Source of the DNA: DASUPK01 sp963800285
GTDB taxonomy: Bacteria > Actinomycetota > Thermoleophilia > Solirubrobacterales > 70-9
Direction: 5' to 3'
Assembly: GCA_963800285.1 (NCBI GenBank)
Contig: CAWDAL010000030.1
Location: 248,001 to 312,000, forward strand
DNA: 64,000 bases
Position 1 is the stretch's first letter. Each line of letters begins with the position of its first letter. The translations under genes were made by a program, and so were the position numbers. Under the pieces are notes generated by a model, which saw only the letters and a list, made by a program, of their open reading frames with translations, was not told where the DNA came from and ran no database searches. Shown here piece by piece: positions 32,081-39,949 of the stretch.

Positions 32081-33685
32081 TTACGGGCGCAGCGCCTGGT
32101 CAGGAGCGCTTGAGGCGTGCGGGAACTCCCGTGCCGTCTGCCGGCGCAGGATTTCGATGCCCACCACCGCCAGCGCGGCAAGAGCGAGGATCACGAGGAT
32201 CTGCCCGGCGTTGTTGATCGTGGGAAGGAACGTCAGCCAGAGCAAGAAGACGAAGGCGAGGATCAGGTAGACGACAACTGGATGTTCGCGCAGATAGGGC
32301 GCCAGGAATCGGCGGACCGCGATCTCACGGCGACCGGGCCCGGCGAGTAGTCCCCCGCCGATGAAGGCCAGCCCGATCACCAGTACGAACAGCGCCCGCT
32401 CCTGCAAGCCAGCGGAGATGATGTTCCAGATGTCAGTGATGGCCGGCTTGACGGTGTCGGATTTGGCCACCGAGTCGACCACCGCGGTGCCGAGCAGATG
32501 CCGTGTCAAAAGGAGGAGGAGGGCGGCCCCCAGGATCCCGCCTCCGGCAGCCATCAGCGCGTCCCGGCGCCATCCCTTCGCCAGGTAGAGCGCGGCCAGG
32601 TAGAGCAGGAGCGCCAGCACCGGCAGCACGAAGCCGAGGTTGCGCAGCGCGCTCACCAGGGTCTGGAGCCCGCTCAACTGGCTGGACTTCATCAGGACGA
32701 ACTCGCCCGGATGCTGAACCGCCTGACGGTTGAGCAGGGTGGTGACGCGGGACTGAAGAGAGGCGAGTGTGGGCTGGAGCTTGAGGATGTTCGCCTGGCT
32801 CGGATCCTTGAGTACCGCGGTGACTTGCGCTTGCAGTTTGGTCAGCTGCTTGTCGAGCTGCGCCAGCTGGGTCTGGAGCTGAGACAACTGGCTCTGGAGC
32901 TTGGTGGGAACCTTCGGCAGGATGCCCTTGATCTGTTTCTCGAGGCTCACGACCGTCGCCTGGAGCTGAGCGGCGTCTGTTTGGAGTGTCTGGAGGTTCT
33001 GTTGTGTCTGCGGGGTCAGCGTGCCGGCCTGCGCCGCGGAGAGGGTCGAGCGCGTGGACTGGAGCTTGGACTGGGCCGTGGTCAGGCGTTGCTTGAGCTC
33101 GGTTGAGTACTGCTGGACGAAACCCTGGACCTGGGAGATCGTCGAGGCGTCCACCCCCAGTCGGGTGGCAAGGTTCGCGACGATCTGCCCGTATTCCAAC
33201 GTGACAACGCCGCCTGAGCTCGAGACGAACTGGCCCTTGTTCTCAACCAGGTTGACGAAAGCCTGCTGCGCGTTGCCCACCGCGCTGGAGACGAGCTGCT
33301 GGACCTGAGGTGAGGCGAGTGCCGTCTCCGCCACGTTCGTAGCCAGTTGTCTCGTCGCACTCGTGATCGGAGCGGCAAGCGGCTGGGCGGCGCTCGGCAG
33401 CTTCTGCTCGATCTGGCCCTGGACGTTGACATCGGCATAGAGCTGGTCGACCGCGAAGATGCTGAGCTGCTGCTGGACGTCCTTGTTCTTGAGGATCTCG
33501 TCGGTCTGACTCGAAAGCTGGTTCGAATCGAGGAGCTCCGTCTGAACCCAGTTCGCGATCATCGAGACGAGCAGCACGATCGACGCGAACACGACGAGGG
33601 ACCAGACGAGGGCGCTGTGACGATGCTTCGGCTCTCCCCCGCCATCCTCCGAGCGCTGGCTCGGCGCCCCTGGTCCTGCGCTCAT
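32081..33685 (-). CDS. Coiled-coil membrane protein
   Basis: 534 residues. Helix 1 at about residues 27-48, then a very large extracytoplasmic domain (50-345) rich in Gln/Leu/Ser/Thr with long coiled coil (KLQSQLSQLQTQLAQLDKQL), then three to five C-terminal helices (LGFVLPVLALLLYLAALYLA, GGGILGAALLLLLTRHLLG, FVLVIGLAFIGGGLLAG, VVVYLILAFVFLLWLTFLP and VILALAALAVVGIEIL). No enzyme motif. The topology suggests an envelope-spanning tether or sensor. The MSAGPGAPSQRSEDGGGEPK start is disordered. Operator site 5 lies 80 bp upstream. Confidence 0.65.
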   Translation of the reverse strand: MSAGPGAPSQRSEDGGGEPKHRHSALVWSLVVFASIVLLVSMIANWVQTELLDSNQLSSQTDEILKNKDVQQQLSIFAVDQLYADVNVQGQIEQKLPSAAQPLAAPITSATRQLATNVAETALASPQVQQLVSSAVGNAQQAFVNLVENKGQFVSSSGGVVTLEYGQIVANLATRLGVDASTISQVQGFVQQYSTELKQRLTTAQSKLQSTRSTLSAAQAGTLTPQTQQNLQTLQTDAAQLQATVVSLEKQIKGILPKVPTKLQSQLSQLQTQLAQLDKQLTKLQAQVTAVLKDPSQANILKLQPTLASLQSRVTTLLNRQAVQHPGEFVLMKSSQLSGLQTLVSALRNLGFVLPVLALLLYLAALYLAKGWRRDALMAAGGGILGAALLLLLTRHLLGTAVVDSVAKSDTVKPAITDIWNIISAGLQERALFVLVIGLAFIGGGLLAGPGRREIAVRRFLAPYLREHPVVVYLILAFVFLLWLTFLPTINNAGQILVILALAALAVVGIEILRRQTAREFPHASSAPDQALRP

Positions 33686-33765
33686 GCGCCCAACGACTGG
33701 GGTGGTGATGTGCCTACGGAGCCGCGCATCTCGGCCGCCAACCTTTCAGCAACGCTTGGCCGATG

Positions 33766-33784
33766 CATCCCCCGATTTGGATGA
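33766..33784. promoter_or_regulatory. 19-bp operator, site 5
   Basis: CATCCCCCGATTTGGATGA, 80 bp upstream of the coiled-coil membrane gene (start 33685), in the 290-bp divergent region shared with the DUF2252 gene. Confidence 0.6.
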
Positions 33785-33850
33785 TTTTCCGCCTCCCTCC
33801 CGCACGCTTTGCTGTGGCCTTGCTGACCTGCCCACAGACAGAGCACCGGA

Positions 33851-33869
33851 TTTCATCCCGATTGGGTGA
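33851..33869. promoter_or_regulatory. 19-bp operator, site 6
   Basis: TTTCATCCCGATTGGGTGA, 106 bp upstream of the DUF2252 start at 33976. The least similar of the six in its first five bases, but its core TCCCGATTGG is intact. Confidence 0.58.
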
Positions 33870-33975
33870 GGTAGAAAGCGCCCACCCCGGTCACCATGCA
33901 TCACGAAGTTGCCTGACCCACCGCATGGAAAGCGGAGACGTGGTCAGGTCGCGCCCCAACCAAAGGAGTCTCGAA

Positions 33976-35370
33976 ATGCCGGCGGTTTTGGATCTGGCAC
34001 CCTCAGACCGCGAGGCGGTCGGCAAGGCCGCTAGGGCGAAAACCCCCCGTTCGAGCCATGCGTTCTGGAAAGCGGGCCCGGAGCGTCCGGATCCGGTCGA
34101 GACCCTCGAGCGGCAGGACAGGACACGTGTTCCGGAGCTCGTGCCGATCCGCCACGGGCGCATGCTCGCCTCTGCGTTCACGTTCTATCGGGGAGGCGCG
34201 GCGATCATGGCGGCGGATCTCGCAATGACTCCGAGCTCCGGGCTGCGGGTCCAGCTCTGCGGCGATGCGCACCTATCCAACTTCGGCGGCTTCGCCGCGC
34301 CAGACCGGCGGCTGATCTTCGACATCAACGACTTCGACGAGACGCATCCGGGACCGTTCGAATGGGATCTGAAGCGTCTCGCGGCGAGCTTCGCGATCGG
34401 GGGCCGGGCGATCGGGCTCAAGAAGAGCGAGGGCCGTGCGTCCGTGGCCGCCGCGACACGGGCCTACCGCGAGGAGATGCGCCGGCTCGCCTCGATGCGG
34501 ACGCTCGACGTCTGGTACGAGCGTCTTGACCTCCAGACCCTGGAGCAGTACCGCTCACAGGTGAGCCGCAGTCAGGCAAAGAACTTCGACAAGAACGTCG
34601 CCAAGGCCGTGAGCAAGAACAGCCTGCGGGCCTTCGACAGGCTCACTCAGCGCGAGAACGGCACAGTCCGCATCGTCAGCGACCCACCCTTGATCGTGCC
34701 GATCGATGAGTTCCTCGGGGTCGATCCAGGGATCGTGGAGGAGCGCCTCATGGAGGTTTTCACGGCCTACAAGGGCACCCTTGATCGCGACGTCCGCCAC
34801 CTGGTCGACGGCTATCGATTCGTGCACGCCGCCCACAAGGTGGTGGGGGTCGGAAGTGTCGGGACCCGCGCTTGGATCCTGCTTCTGCTCGGTCGCGACA
34901 CGGGCGACCCGCTCTTCCTCCAGGCCAAGGAGGCCCAGACCTCGGTGCTCGAGCCGTACACCCAGGCAAGCGAGTTCAAGCAGCAGGGACGCCGGGTCGT
35001 CGAGGGGCAGCGCCTGATGCAGGCCGCCAGCGACATCTTCCTCGGCTGGGTCACCGCGGTAGGGCCTGATGGAAAGAACCGCGACTTCTACGTCCGCCAG
35101 CTCTGGGACGGCAAGGGTTCGGCCGTGGTCGAAAGGATGACCGCCAAGACGATGGCGCTCTACGCGAAGCTCTGCGGCTGGACGCTTGCGCGCGCCCACG
35201 CCCGCTCCGGCGACCGCATCGCGATCGCCGCCTACCTCGGCAAGGGCGACCGCTTTGACCGGGCGATTTGCGACTTCGCCGATGCGTATGCCGACCAGAA
35301 CGAGCGCGACCACAAGGAGGTCGCGGCCGCGGTCGAGGGTGGGCGCCTGGAAGCGGTCGCCGACATCTGA
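33976..35370 (+). CDS. DUF2252 family protein
   Basis: 464 residues from ATG 33976 (MPAVLDLAPSDREAVGKAAR), with AAAGGAG seven bases upstream; the longer frame to 33763 crosses both operators. DUF2252 proteins have an aminoglycoside-phosphotransferase/kinase-like fold. Visible are QLCGDAHLSNFGGFAAPDRR (catalytic-loop-like D.H.xN) and LIFDINDFDETHPGPFEWDL (metal-binding-like Asp). Function in the family is not established. Soluble. Followed after 1 bp by the membrane gene at 35372, so the two are a transcript controlled by operator site 6. Confidence 0.85.
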   Translation: MPAVLDLAPSDREAVGKAARAKTPRSSHAFWKAGPERPDPVETLERQDRTRVPELVPIRHGRMLASAFTFYRGGAAIMAADLAMTPSSGLRVQLCGDAHLSNFGGFAAPDRRLIFDINDFDETHPGPFEWDLKRLAASFAIGGRAIGLKKSEGRASVAAATRAYREEMRRLASMRTLDVWYERLDLQTLEQYRSQVSRSQAKNFDKNVAKAVSKNSLRAFDRLTQRENGTVRIVSDPPLIVPIDEFLGVDPGIVEERLMEVFTAYKGTLDRDVRHLVDGYRFVHAAHKVVGVGSVGTRAWILLLLGRDTGDPLFLQAKEAQTSVLEPYTQASEFKQQGRRVVEGQRLMQAASDIFLGWVTAVGPDGKNRDFYVRQLWDGKGSAVVERMTAKTMALYAKLCGWTLARAHARSGDRIAIAAYLGKGDRFDRAICDFADAYADQNERDHKEVAAAVEGGRLEAVADI

Positions 35371-35371
35371 G

Positions 35372-36403
35372 GTGCCAACCGGGCCTCAAACTGCCCGTCG
35401 AGCTCCGGACCTCGACCGGGTGCCGCCGGACGACGCTGAGTCACCCGGTTCGACCGCGCGCAAGAAGCGCAGTCGGGAATGGCGCAGGCTGGCCAAGATC
35501 GCGTACCGCGACCCAGAGCATGTCGGCGAGCGGCTGACCCTCTTCGCCTCGAAGCACCTCAGTGACCTGTCGTCCGACTGGGCGAACCGAGCCCGGCAGG
35601 AACGACCGGACACTCCGGTTGAAGCAGTCGCCGAGGAGGTCCGCATCCAGACCGCCCAGGTTGCCCGCATTGACGGCGCGGTCTCGGGCACTCCCTTCCT
35701 GATCGCGCTCGTGCCCGGGTATATGGCTTACCTCTGGCAGGAGGGACGAATGGAGCGGCGCATGGCGGCGCTCTACGGCCGCGATCCAAGCGACCTCGAG
35801 ACGAGCGCCCGGATTCTCGTCCTCCGCGGGGTGCACCCGACAATTGAGGACGCCCGATCCGCCCTGCTCAAGGTGCAAGACGCAGACCTTCCGGAGAAGC
35901 CGGCCACACGCCGGCCACTTCGCGTCTGGGTCCGCAGTATCTGGACCCTGCTGATCTTCGGCGGATTCGTCTCGGCGAGCTCCGATGATCAGCGGGACAA
36001 GTACGCACATTGGCGCCTGAAGGCGATGCTCGGCTTCATCGGCGCCACACTGATCTGGATCAGCACCTGGGTCTTCCCGCTCACCTTCATGATCGTGATG
36101 GCATGGGCTTGCGAGAGCCATGCGCGATCACTCGGCAGCCGGACGATGCGGTTCTATAGCGGCGAATCCACCAACATTGACGCTGCGATTGCCGCCGCTG
36201 CCGAGCAAGACGACAAGGGGCGCACCAAGCGTGACCTCCTGCGGGGCCTGCTTGTCATCCTCTCGGTGGCCGTCCCGGTGGCATTCATCGCCTACGCCGA
36301 CCACGTCCGCCAGACGACGGGCGTCAACTGGCTGGGTGCTCTCGGCGCTGTCGTCGCCGCCTCCCTCGTCCTCGGTGTTTCCGTGGCAGCGAGCCGACGC
36401 TGA
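35372..36403 (+). CDS. Membrane protein with large soluble N-terminal half
   Basis: 343 residues from GTG 35372, one base after the DUF2252 stop; the longer frame to 35186 is antisense-like shadow. The N-terminal half is charged and helical (REWRRLAKIAYRDPEHVGER), then come hydrophobic segments at about 110-130 (PFLIALVPGYMAYLW), 200-215, 232-260 and two at the C-terminus (LLVILSVAVPVAFIAYADHV, LGALGAVVAASLVLGVSVAA). No family recognised. Last gene of the element; the right arm repeats and core follow within 170 bp. Confidence 0.6.
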   Translation: MPTGPQTARRAPDLDRVPPDDAESPGSTARKKRSREWRRLAKIAYRDPEHVGERLTLFASKHLSDLSSDWANRARQERPDTPVEAVAEEVRIQTAQVARIDGAVSGTPFLIALVPGYMAYLWQEGRMERRMAALYGRDPSDLETSARILVLRGVHPTIEDARSALLKVQDADLPEKPATRRPLRVWVRSIWTLLIFGGFVSASSDDQRDKYAHWRLKAMLGFIGATLIWISTWVFPLTFMIVMAWACESHARSLGSRTMRFYSGESTNIDAAIAAAAEQDDKGRTKRDLLRGLLVILSVAVPVAFIAYADHVRQTTGVNWLGALGAVVAASLVLGVSVAASRR

Positions 36404-36469
36404 TCGACGAGTCTTAAGCCGACGGGCAGCAGCGGGCCGGCTCGAGCTGGTCGCTGCGGTGCCTGAGTC

Positions 36470-36491
36470 GTGCCAGAGTGGTGCCAGAGTC
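36470..36491. repeat. Tandem GTGCCAGAGT repeats, putative integrase arm sites (right)
   Basis: GTGCCAGAGT at 36470-36479 and GTGCCAGAGTC at 36481-36491, followed by AGAC as at the left end. The second copy plus AGAC is a 15-bp exact match to 15531-15545. Confidence 0.6.
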
Positions 36492-36563
36492 AGACCGGTT
36501 TCAACCGGGTCTTAACCGGCCGAGTTCGTGCCTGGGAACCCCCTTCCCTGGGCATGCGCGAGT

Positions 36564-36578
36564 TCTCTCCTCCCTGTA
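36564..36578. other. Putative attR core
   Basis: TCTCTCCTCCCTGTA, identical to 15405-15419 and in direct orientation, followed by ATACCCCTAGA. Marks the right boundary of the integrative element. Confidence 0.6.
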
Positions 36579-36586
36579 ATACCCCT

Positions 36587-36619
36587 AGAAAGCCCCGCTT
36601 CGGCGGGGCTTTCTTTTTG
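36587..36619 (+). terminator. Rho-independent terminator
   Basis: Stem AGAAAGCCCCGC / GCGGGGCTTTCT with TTCG loop and TTTTT. Same architecture as 15428-15460, with two compensated stem changes. If the crossover model is right, this is the original chromosomal terminator of the gene at 15010-15372. Confidence 0.88.
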
Positions 36620-36736
36620 GGGGGGCTACCAAGGCTTAACCCACTCCTTGCCTGCCGATTCCCAGTCCCTGGGCATCGTCTGACGCGCGCCGACGAAGCT
36701 GCGGCCACACGACGATCACGTCCAAGGAGGGAATCG

Positions 36737-37234
36737 ATGACCAGATTGACCAAGACGCTGTTGGCCGTTGCGGCCACCATGCTCGTCGGCGGCGCCGCAT
36801 ACGTCGCCGCGGCCCCGGCCGATCGCAGTCCCGCGCCCGCGGCTCCTGCCGCCGACGTCAAGGGACCATGCGACGAGGCGGAGCACGCCGCCGATCCGCG
36901 TTGCGCCGGCGCCCAGGTGCCGGAGGACAACGCCAACCGGGCGGAGGATCGCAACCGCAACGAGGCCGAGCACCATCACGCCAACGGGGATGACAATCAG
37001 GCCGAGGATGTCGGCGACGACAACCCGGGCGATCCCGTCGAGGTCGAGCGCCACGACAACCGCGGCCCCGGCTCGATGAATTCGGGACCGGGCAACGCCG
37101 AGAATCGCGGCGGCCAGGCGCCGGTTGAGGACAACTCCGGGCCGGGATCCGATGACTCCGGTCATTCCGGGTCCGACCGCTCCGGTTCGGACGACTCCGG
37201 GTCCGGTGGGTCCGGTGGGTCCGGCCGAGACTGA
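36737..37234 (+). CDS. Secreted acidic Asn/Asp/Ser/Gly-rich protein
   Basis: 165 residues, ATG 36737 with AAGGAGGG upstream. Signal peptide MTRLTKTLLAVAATMLVGGA to about residue 28. Mature part: KGPCDEAEHAADPRCAGAQV (one Cys pair), then strongly acidic Asn/Asp/Glu-rich text with several His, and a C-terminal SGSDRSGSDDSGSGGSGG tail. Looks like an unstructured cell-surface or metal-binding protein; no domain. It precedes the two-component system; a second Ser/Gly/Asp-rich secreted protein follows the kinase. A 14-bp hairpin follows the stop. Confidence 0.65.
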   Translation: MTRLTKTLLAVAATMLVGGAAYVAAAPADRSPAPAAPAADVKGPCDEAEHAADPRCAGAQVPEDNANRAEDRNRNEAEHHHANGDDNQAEDVGDDNPGDPVEVERHDNRGPGSMNSGPGNAENRGGQAPVEDNSGPGSDDSGHSGSDRSGSDDSGSGGSGGSGRD

Positions 37235-37254
37235 GCCACGGACCAGGGAAGGGA

Positions 37255-37292
37255 GATCGGGCCACCGGGGCGCATCCACCGGTGGCCCGATC
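37255..37292 (+). terminator. Hairpin between the secreted protein and response regulator
   Basis: Stem GATCGGGCCACCGG / CCGGTGGCCCGATC (14 bp, perfect) with a 10-nt loop, 20 bp after the stop at 37234 and 36 bp before the regulator start. There is no T-run, so it is either a factor-assisted terminator or an mRNA-end stabiliser. Confidence 0.6.
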
Positions 37293-37327
37293 CATCCTCT
37301 GCCCGCGCCCGTAGCATCAGTGCGGCT

Positions 37328-38041
37328 GTGAACCTCCCCAATCAACGGCCCAAGATCCTGCTCGTCGAGGACGAGCAGGCGATCACCGAGCCCCTCGCCG
37401 AGGCCCTCGAGCGGGAGGGCTTCACCCCCGCCGTCGCCGGATCGGCGACCGAGGCGATGGAGAAGGCGACCAGCTCGGCACCGGACCTCGTGCTCCTCGA
37501 CATCGGCCTTCCCGACGGATCCGGTCTCGATGTCTGCCGGGAGCTCCGCAGACAGGCGGAGGTCCCGATCATCATGCTCACCGCGCGAGGCGCCGAGGCC
37601 GACCGGGTGGCGGGCCTCGAGCTGGGCGCCGACGACTACATTGTCAAGCCGTTCTCCGCTCGGGAGGTGGTGGCGCGCGTTCGGGCCGTCCTGCGGCGAA
37701 CCGGGCCGGCCCCGAGCGGCGACGGTTCCGACCGGATGAATGTGGGAGAGCTGACGCTCGACACGGCCAGGCACGAGGCGCGGCTCCGCGACGAGGCTCT
37801 CGAGCTCTCGCGCAAGGAGTTCGATCTGTTGCGCGTGCTGATGGAGTCCGCCGGGTCCGTGATCACACGCGAGGCTCTGATCGAAGAGGTCTGGGACATG
37901 AACTGGTTCGGCTCGACCAAGACGCTCGACGTGCACATCAGCGGGCTGCGCCGCAAGCTCGACGACGATCCGAAGGAGCCGCGCTACATCCACACGGTGC
38001 GCGGCGTCGGGTTCCGCTTCTCGGGGGCCGACGAGGCCTGA
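37328..38041 (+). CDS. OmpR/PhoB family response regulator
   Basis: 237 residues, GTG start. Receiver domain 10-120 with acidic pocket LLVEDEQ, phospho-acceptor Asp58 in LVLLDIGLPDGSG, Thr in IIMLTARG and Lys in DDYIVKPFSARE. The C-terminal winged helix (about 140-235) ends TLDVHISGLRRKLDDDPKEP then YIHTVRGVGFRF. Pairs with the kinase that starts 4 bp downstream. Two secreted low-complexity proteins flank the pair and are candidate targets; no binding site was identified. Confidence 0.93.
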   Translation: MNLPNQRPKILLVEDEQAITEPLAEALEREGFTPAVAGSATEAMEKATSSAPDLVLLDIGLPDGSGLDVCRELRRQAEVPIIMLTARGAEADRVAGLELGADDYIVKPFSAREVVARVRAVLRRTGPAPSGDGSDRMNVGELTLDTARHEARLRDEALELSRKEFDLLRVLMESAGSVITREALIEEVWDMNWFGSTKTLDVHISGLRRKLDDDPKEPRYIHTVRGVGFRFSGADEA

Positions 38042-38045
38042 CCAG

Positions 38046-39413
38046 ATGAGCCTGCGCGCCCGCCTGCTGGCGGCCTTCGCCTACACGCTGCTCGTCGTGA
38101 TCGTGGCGCTGGAGGTGCCGCTCTCCGCCAACGTCTCCGACCGGGTGAACGCCGAGGTCGAGGCCGACTCCGCGGCCCAGTCCCAGGTCGTCGCGGCCTC
38201 GGTGGCCGACCAGCTGCGAAACAGGGCCAGGCTCGCGCAGATCACCCGCCAGGCGGCCATCAGCCTCAATGGGCTCGTCTTCGTCATCGACGGGGCCGGC
38301 CGGCAGATCGTGAGCTCGGCCGGGGGGATCACCCGGCCTCCTCAGCCGACCGACGATCCGGTCGCACTCCAGGCACTCGGCGGAGAGATCGCTCAGGGCC
38401 GCCATCACGAGGGACGCGACATCCTCTCCACGGCCGTTCCGATCGTCCGCAACGGCCGCACCGTGGGCGCCATCGAGGTCGAGCAGAGCCTGAATGCCGT
38501 CCGGGACCAGGTCCGGCAGGACGTCTTCGCGCTGATCGGGATCGGGGTGCTCGCGCTCATTCTCGGACTCGGCGTCGCCTGGATTCTCGCGGGCTCGATC
38601 GCGCGGCCGCTGCGCTCGCTCGGCGAGGCGGCCCGCCGGAGGGCCGCCGGCGACACGGAAGCGCGCGCGCCGGAGCGCGGGTCACGCGAGCAGGTTCAGG
38701 TCGCGCGCGAGTTCAACGAGATGGCCGACCGGCTCGACGCGGTGCTCGAGTCGCAGCGGGCGTTCGTCGCCGACGCTTCGCACCAGCTGCGCACGCCGCT
38801 CACGGGCCTGCGCCTGCGCCTCGAGGCCGCGGGCGTGAAGACCTCCGATCCGGCCGTCGCCAGGGAGCTGCGGGCCGCCGAGCACGAGACCGAGCGCCTG
38901 AACCAGCTGGTGGAGGACCTGCTCGCGCTCGCCTCGAGCGAGCAGCCGGCCGAGGACGACCGGACCGACCTTTCGCTGGCCGTGCAAGCGGCGGCCGAGC
39001 GCTGGCGCGGGCCGGCGATCGAGAGCCGTCACGAGATCTCGCTCGATACCGACGGGGAGATGATGGTGCGCGCGGGCTCCCGCGAGCTGGCGGCGATCCT
39101 CGACAATCTGGTCGAGAACGCGATCAAGTACTCGCCGAGCGGATCGCCCGTGACGATTGAGTGCGCGAGCGAGAACGGCAGCGCGGTCGTCGGCGTGATC
39201 AGCGATTCGGGCCCGCTGGACGACGAGGTTGCGAGGCACGCCTTCGAGCGCTTCTACCGGGGTCGAGGCGGCCCCTCCGGAACGGGGCTGGGACTGCCGA
39301 TCGTGGAGGCCCTCGCGCGGCGGCGCGGCGGCCGGGCGAGGCTGGAAGCAATCGGCCAGAGACAGGTCCGCGCCGAGGTCGTTCTGCCCGCATCCGACTT
39401 TGCCAACTCCTAA
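38046..39413 (+). CDS. Sensor histidine kinase
   Basis: 455 residues. TM1 about 8-28; an extracytoplasmic sensor domain about 30-158 (Ala/Gln-rich, GLVFVIDGAGRQIVSSAGG); TM2 about 160-184; then HAMP (SIARPLRSLGEAARRRAAGD). HisKA phospho-acceptor His is in FVADASHQLRTPLTGLRLRL. HATPase_c has N-box DNLVENAIKYSPSG, then FERFYRGRGG and GTGLGLPIVEALARRRGG. Cognate of the preceding regulator. The signal cannot be inferred, although the extracytoplasmic domain suggests an envelope cue. Confidence 0.93.
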   Translation: MSLRARLLAAFAYTLLVVIVALEVPLSANVSDRVNAEVEADSAAQSQVVAASVADQLRNRARLAQITRQAAISLNGLVFVIDGAGRQIVSSAGGITRPPQPTDDPVALQALGGEIAQGRHHEGRDILSTAVPIVRNGRTVGAIEVEQSLNAVRDQVRQDVFALIGIGVLALILGLGVAWILAGSIARPLRSLGEAARRRAAGDTEARAPERGSREQVQVAREFNEMADRLDAVLESQRAFVADASHQLRTPLTGLRLRLEAAGVKTSDPAVARELRAAEHETERLNQLVEDLLALASSEQPAEDDRTDLSLAVQAAAERWRGPAIESRHEISLDTDGEMMVRAGSRELAAILDNLVENAIKYSPSGSPVTIECASENGSAVVGVISDSGPLDDEVARHAFERFYRGRGGPSGTGLGLPIVEALARRRGGRARLEAIGQRQVRAEVVLPASDFANS

Positions 39414-39436
39414 CCAGCCCGATCTAGCCTGATCCC

Positions 39437-39934
39437 ATGACCAGCAGAGAGCGACTGCTCACCATCCTGCTCGGCATCACCGGGATCGTCGCGGCGGGCG
39501 CGATCGCCCTCGCGGCGAACGCGATCTCCGGCGACTCGATCGGGCTCTCGGCGCAGCCCGTCTCGCTCGCCTCGAGCTCTCCCGCCCCCAAGCCCGCGCC
39601 GGCGAAGCGCGACCGCGGGGACGACCGCTCCTCTGCCTCTGCGAATGAGGGCACCTCCACGACCGCCGAGGACTCCGGCGGCTCGAATTCGGGCTCGGGC
39701 TCGTCGAGCGACGGCGGGTCCTCGGGCTCGTCCGGCGGCGGGTCGGGCGACGACCGCCATCACAGCGGCTCGGGAATCAGCGGTCCCAGCGGGACCTCCG
39801 GGACCAGCGGCTCGGGCACCAGCGGGTCAGGGTCGTCGGTCAGCACGACCACCACGACTGACGATCATGGCGGTGGCGGCAGCGACGGCACCGACGACGG
39901 ATCCGGCAGCGGCGGGAGCTCCGGCCCGAACTGA
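39437..39934 (+). CDS. Secreted Ser/Gly/Thr-rich low-complexity protein
   Basis: 165 residues with a signal anchor or signal peptide (LLTILLGITGIVAAGAIALA, residues about 7-27), followed by PAPKPAPAKRDRGDDRSSA and then almost only Ser, Gly, Thr and Asp, including repeats of SGTSGSGTSG type and a TTTTTDD run. No fold expected; probably an extended cell-wall or surface spacer. 23 bp after the kinase stop, so likely in the same operon. Composition echoes 36737-37234 on the other side of the two-component genes. Confidence 0.6.
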   Translation: MTSRERLLTILLGITGIVAAGAIALAANAISGDSIGLSAQPVSLASSSPAPKPAPAKRDRGDDRSSASANEGTSTTAEDSGGSNSGSGSSSDGGSSGSSGGGSGDDRHHSGSGISGPSGTSGTSGSGTSGSGSSVSTTTTTDDHGGGGSDGTDDGSGSGGSSGPN

Positions 39935-39949
39935 TCGGCGAGATCGTCC

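Larger units (their letters stand above)
15405..36578. mobile_element. Putative 21.2-kb integrative element
   Basis: Bounded by a directly repeated core TCTCTCCTCCCTGTA (15405-15419 and 36564-36578), each copy followed by TACCCCTAGA (one mismatch before it) and a terminator hairpin. Just inside each end is a pair of GTGCCAGAGT repeats (15519-15541 and 36470-36491). A tyrosine integrase and a MerR/Xis-like gene lie against the left end, the standard integrase-excisionase arrangement. Cargo is about 20 genes with no conjugation or phage structural genes, so if mobile it depends on helpers. The span is inferred from the repeats. Confidence 0.72.

Noticed and set aside
37255..37292. Riboswitch between the secreted protein and response regulator
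   Set aside because: A single perfect hairpin with no conserved aptamer features; better explained as a terminator or mRNA-end structure.
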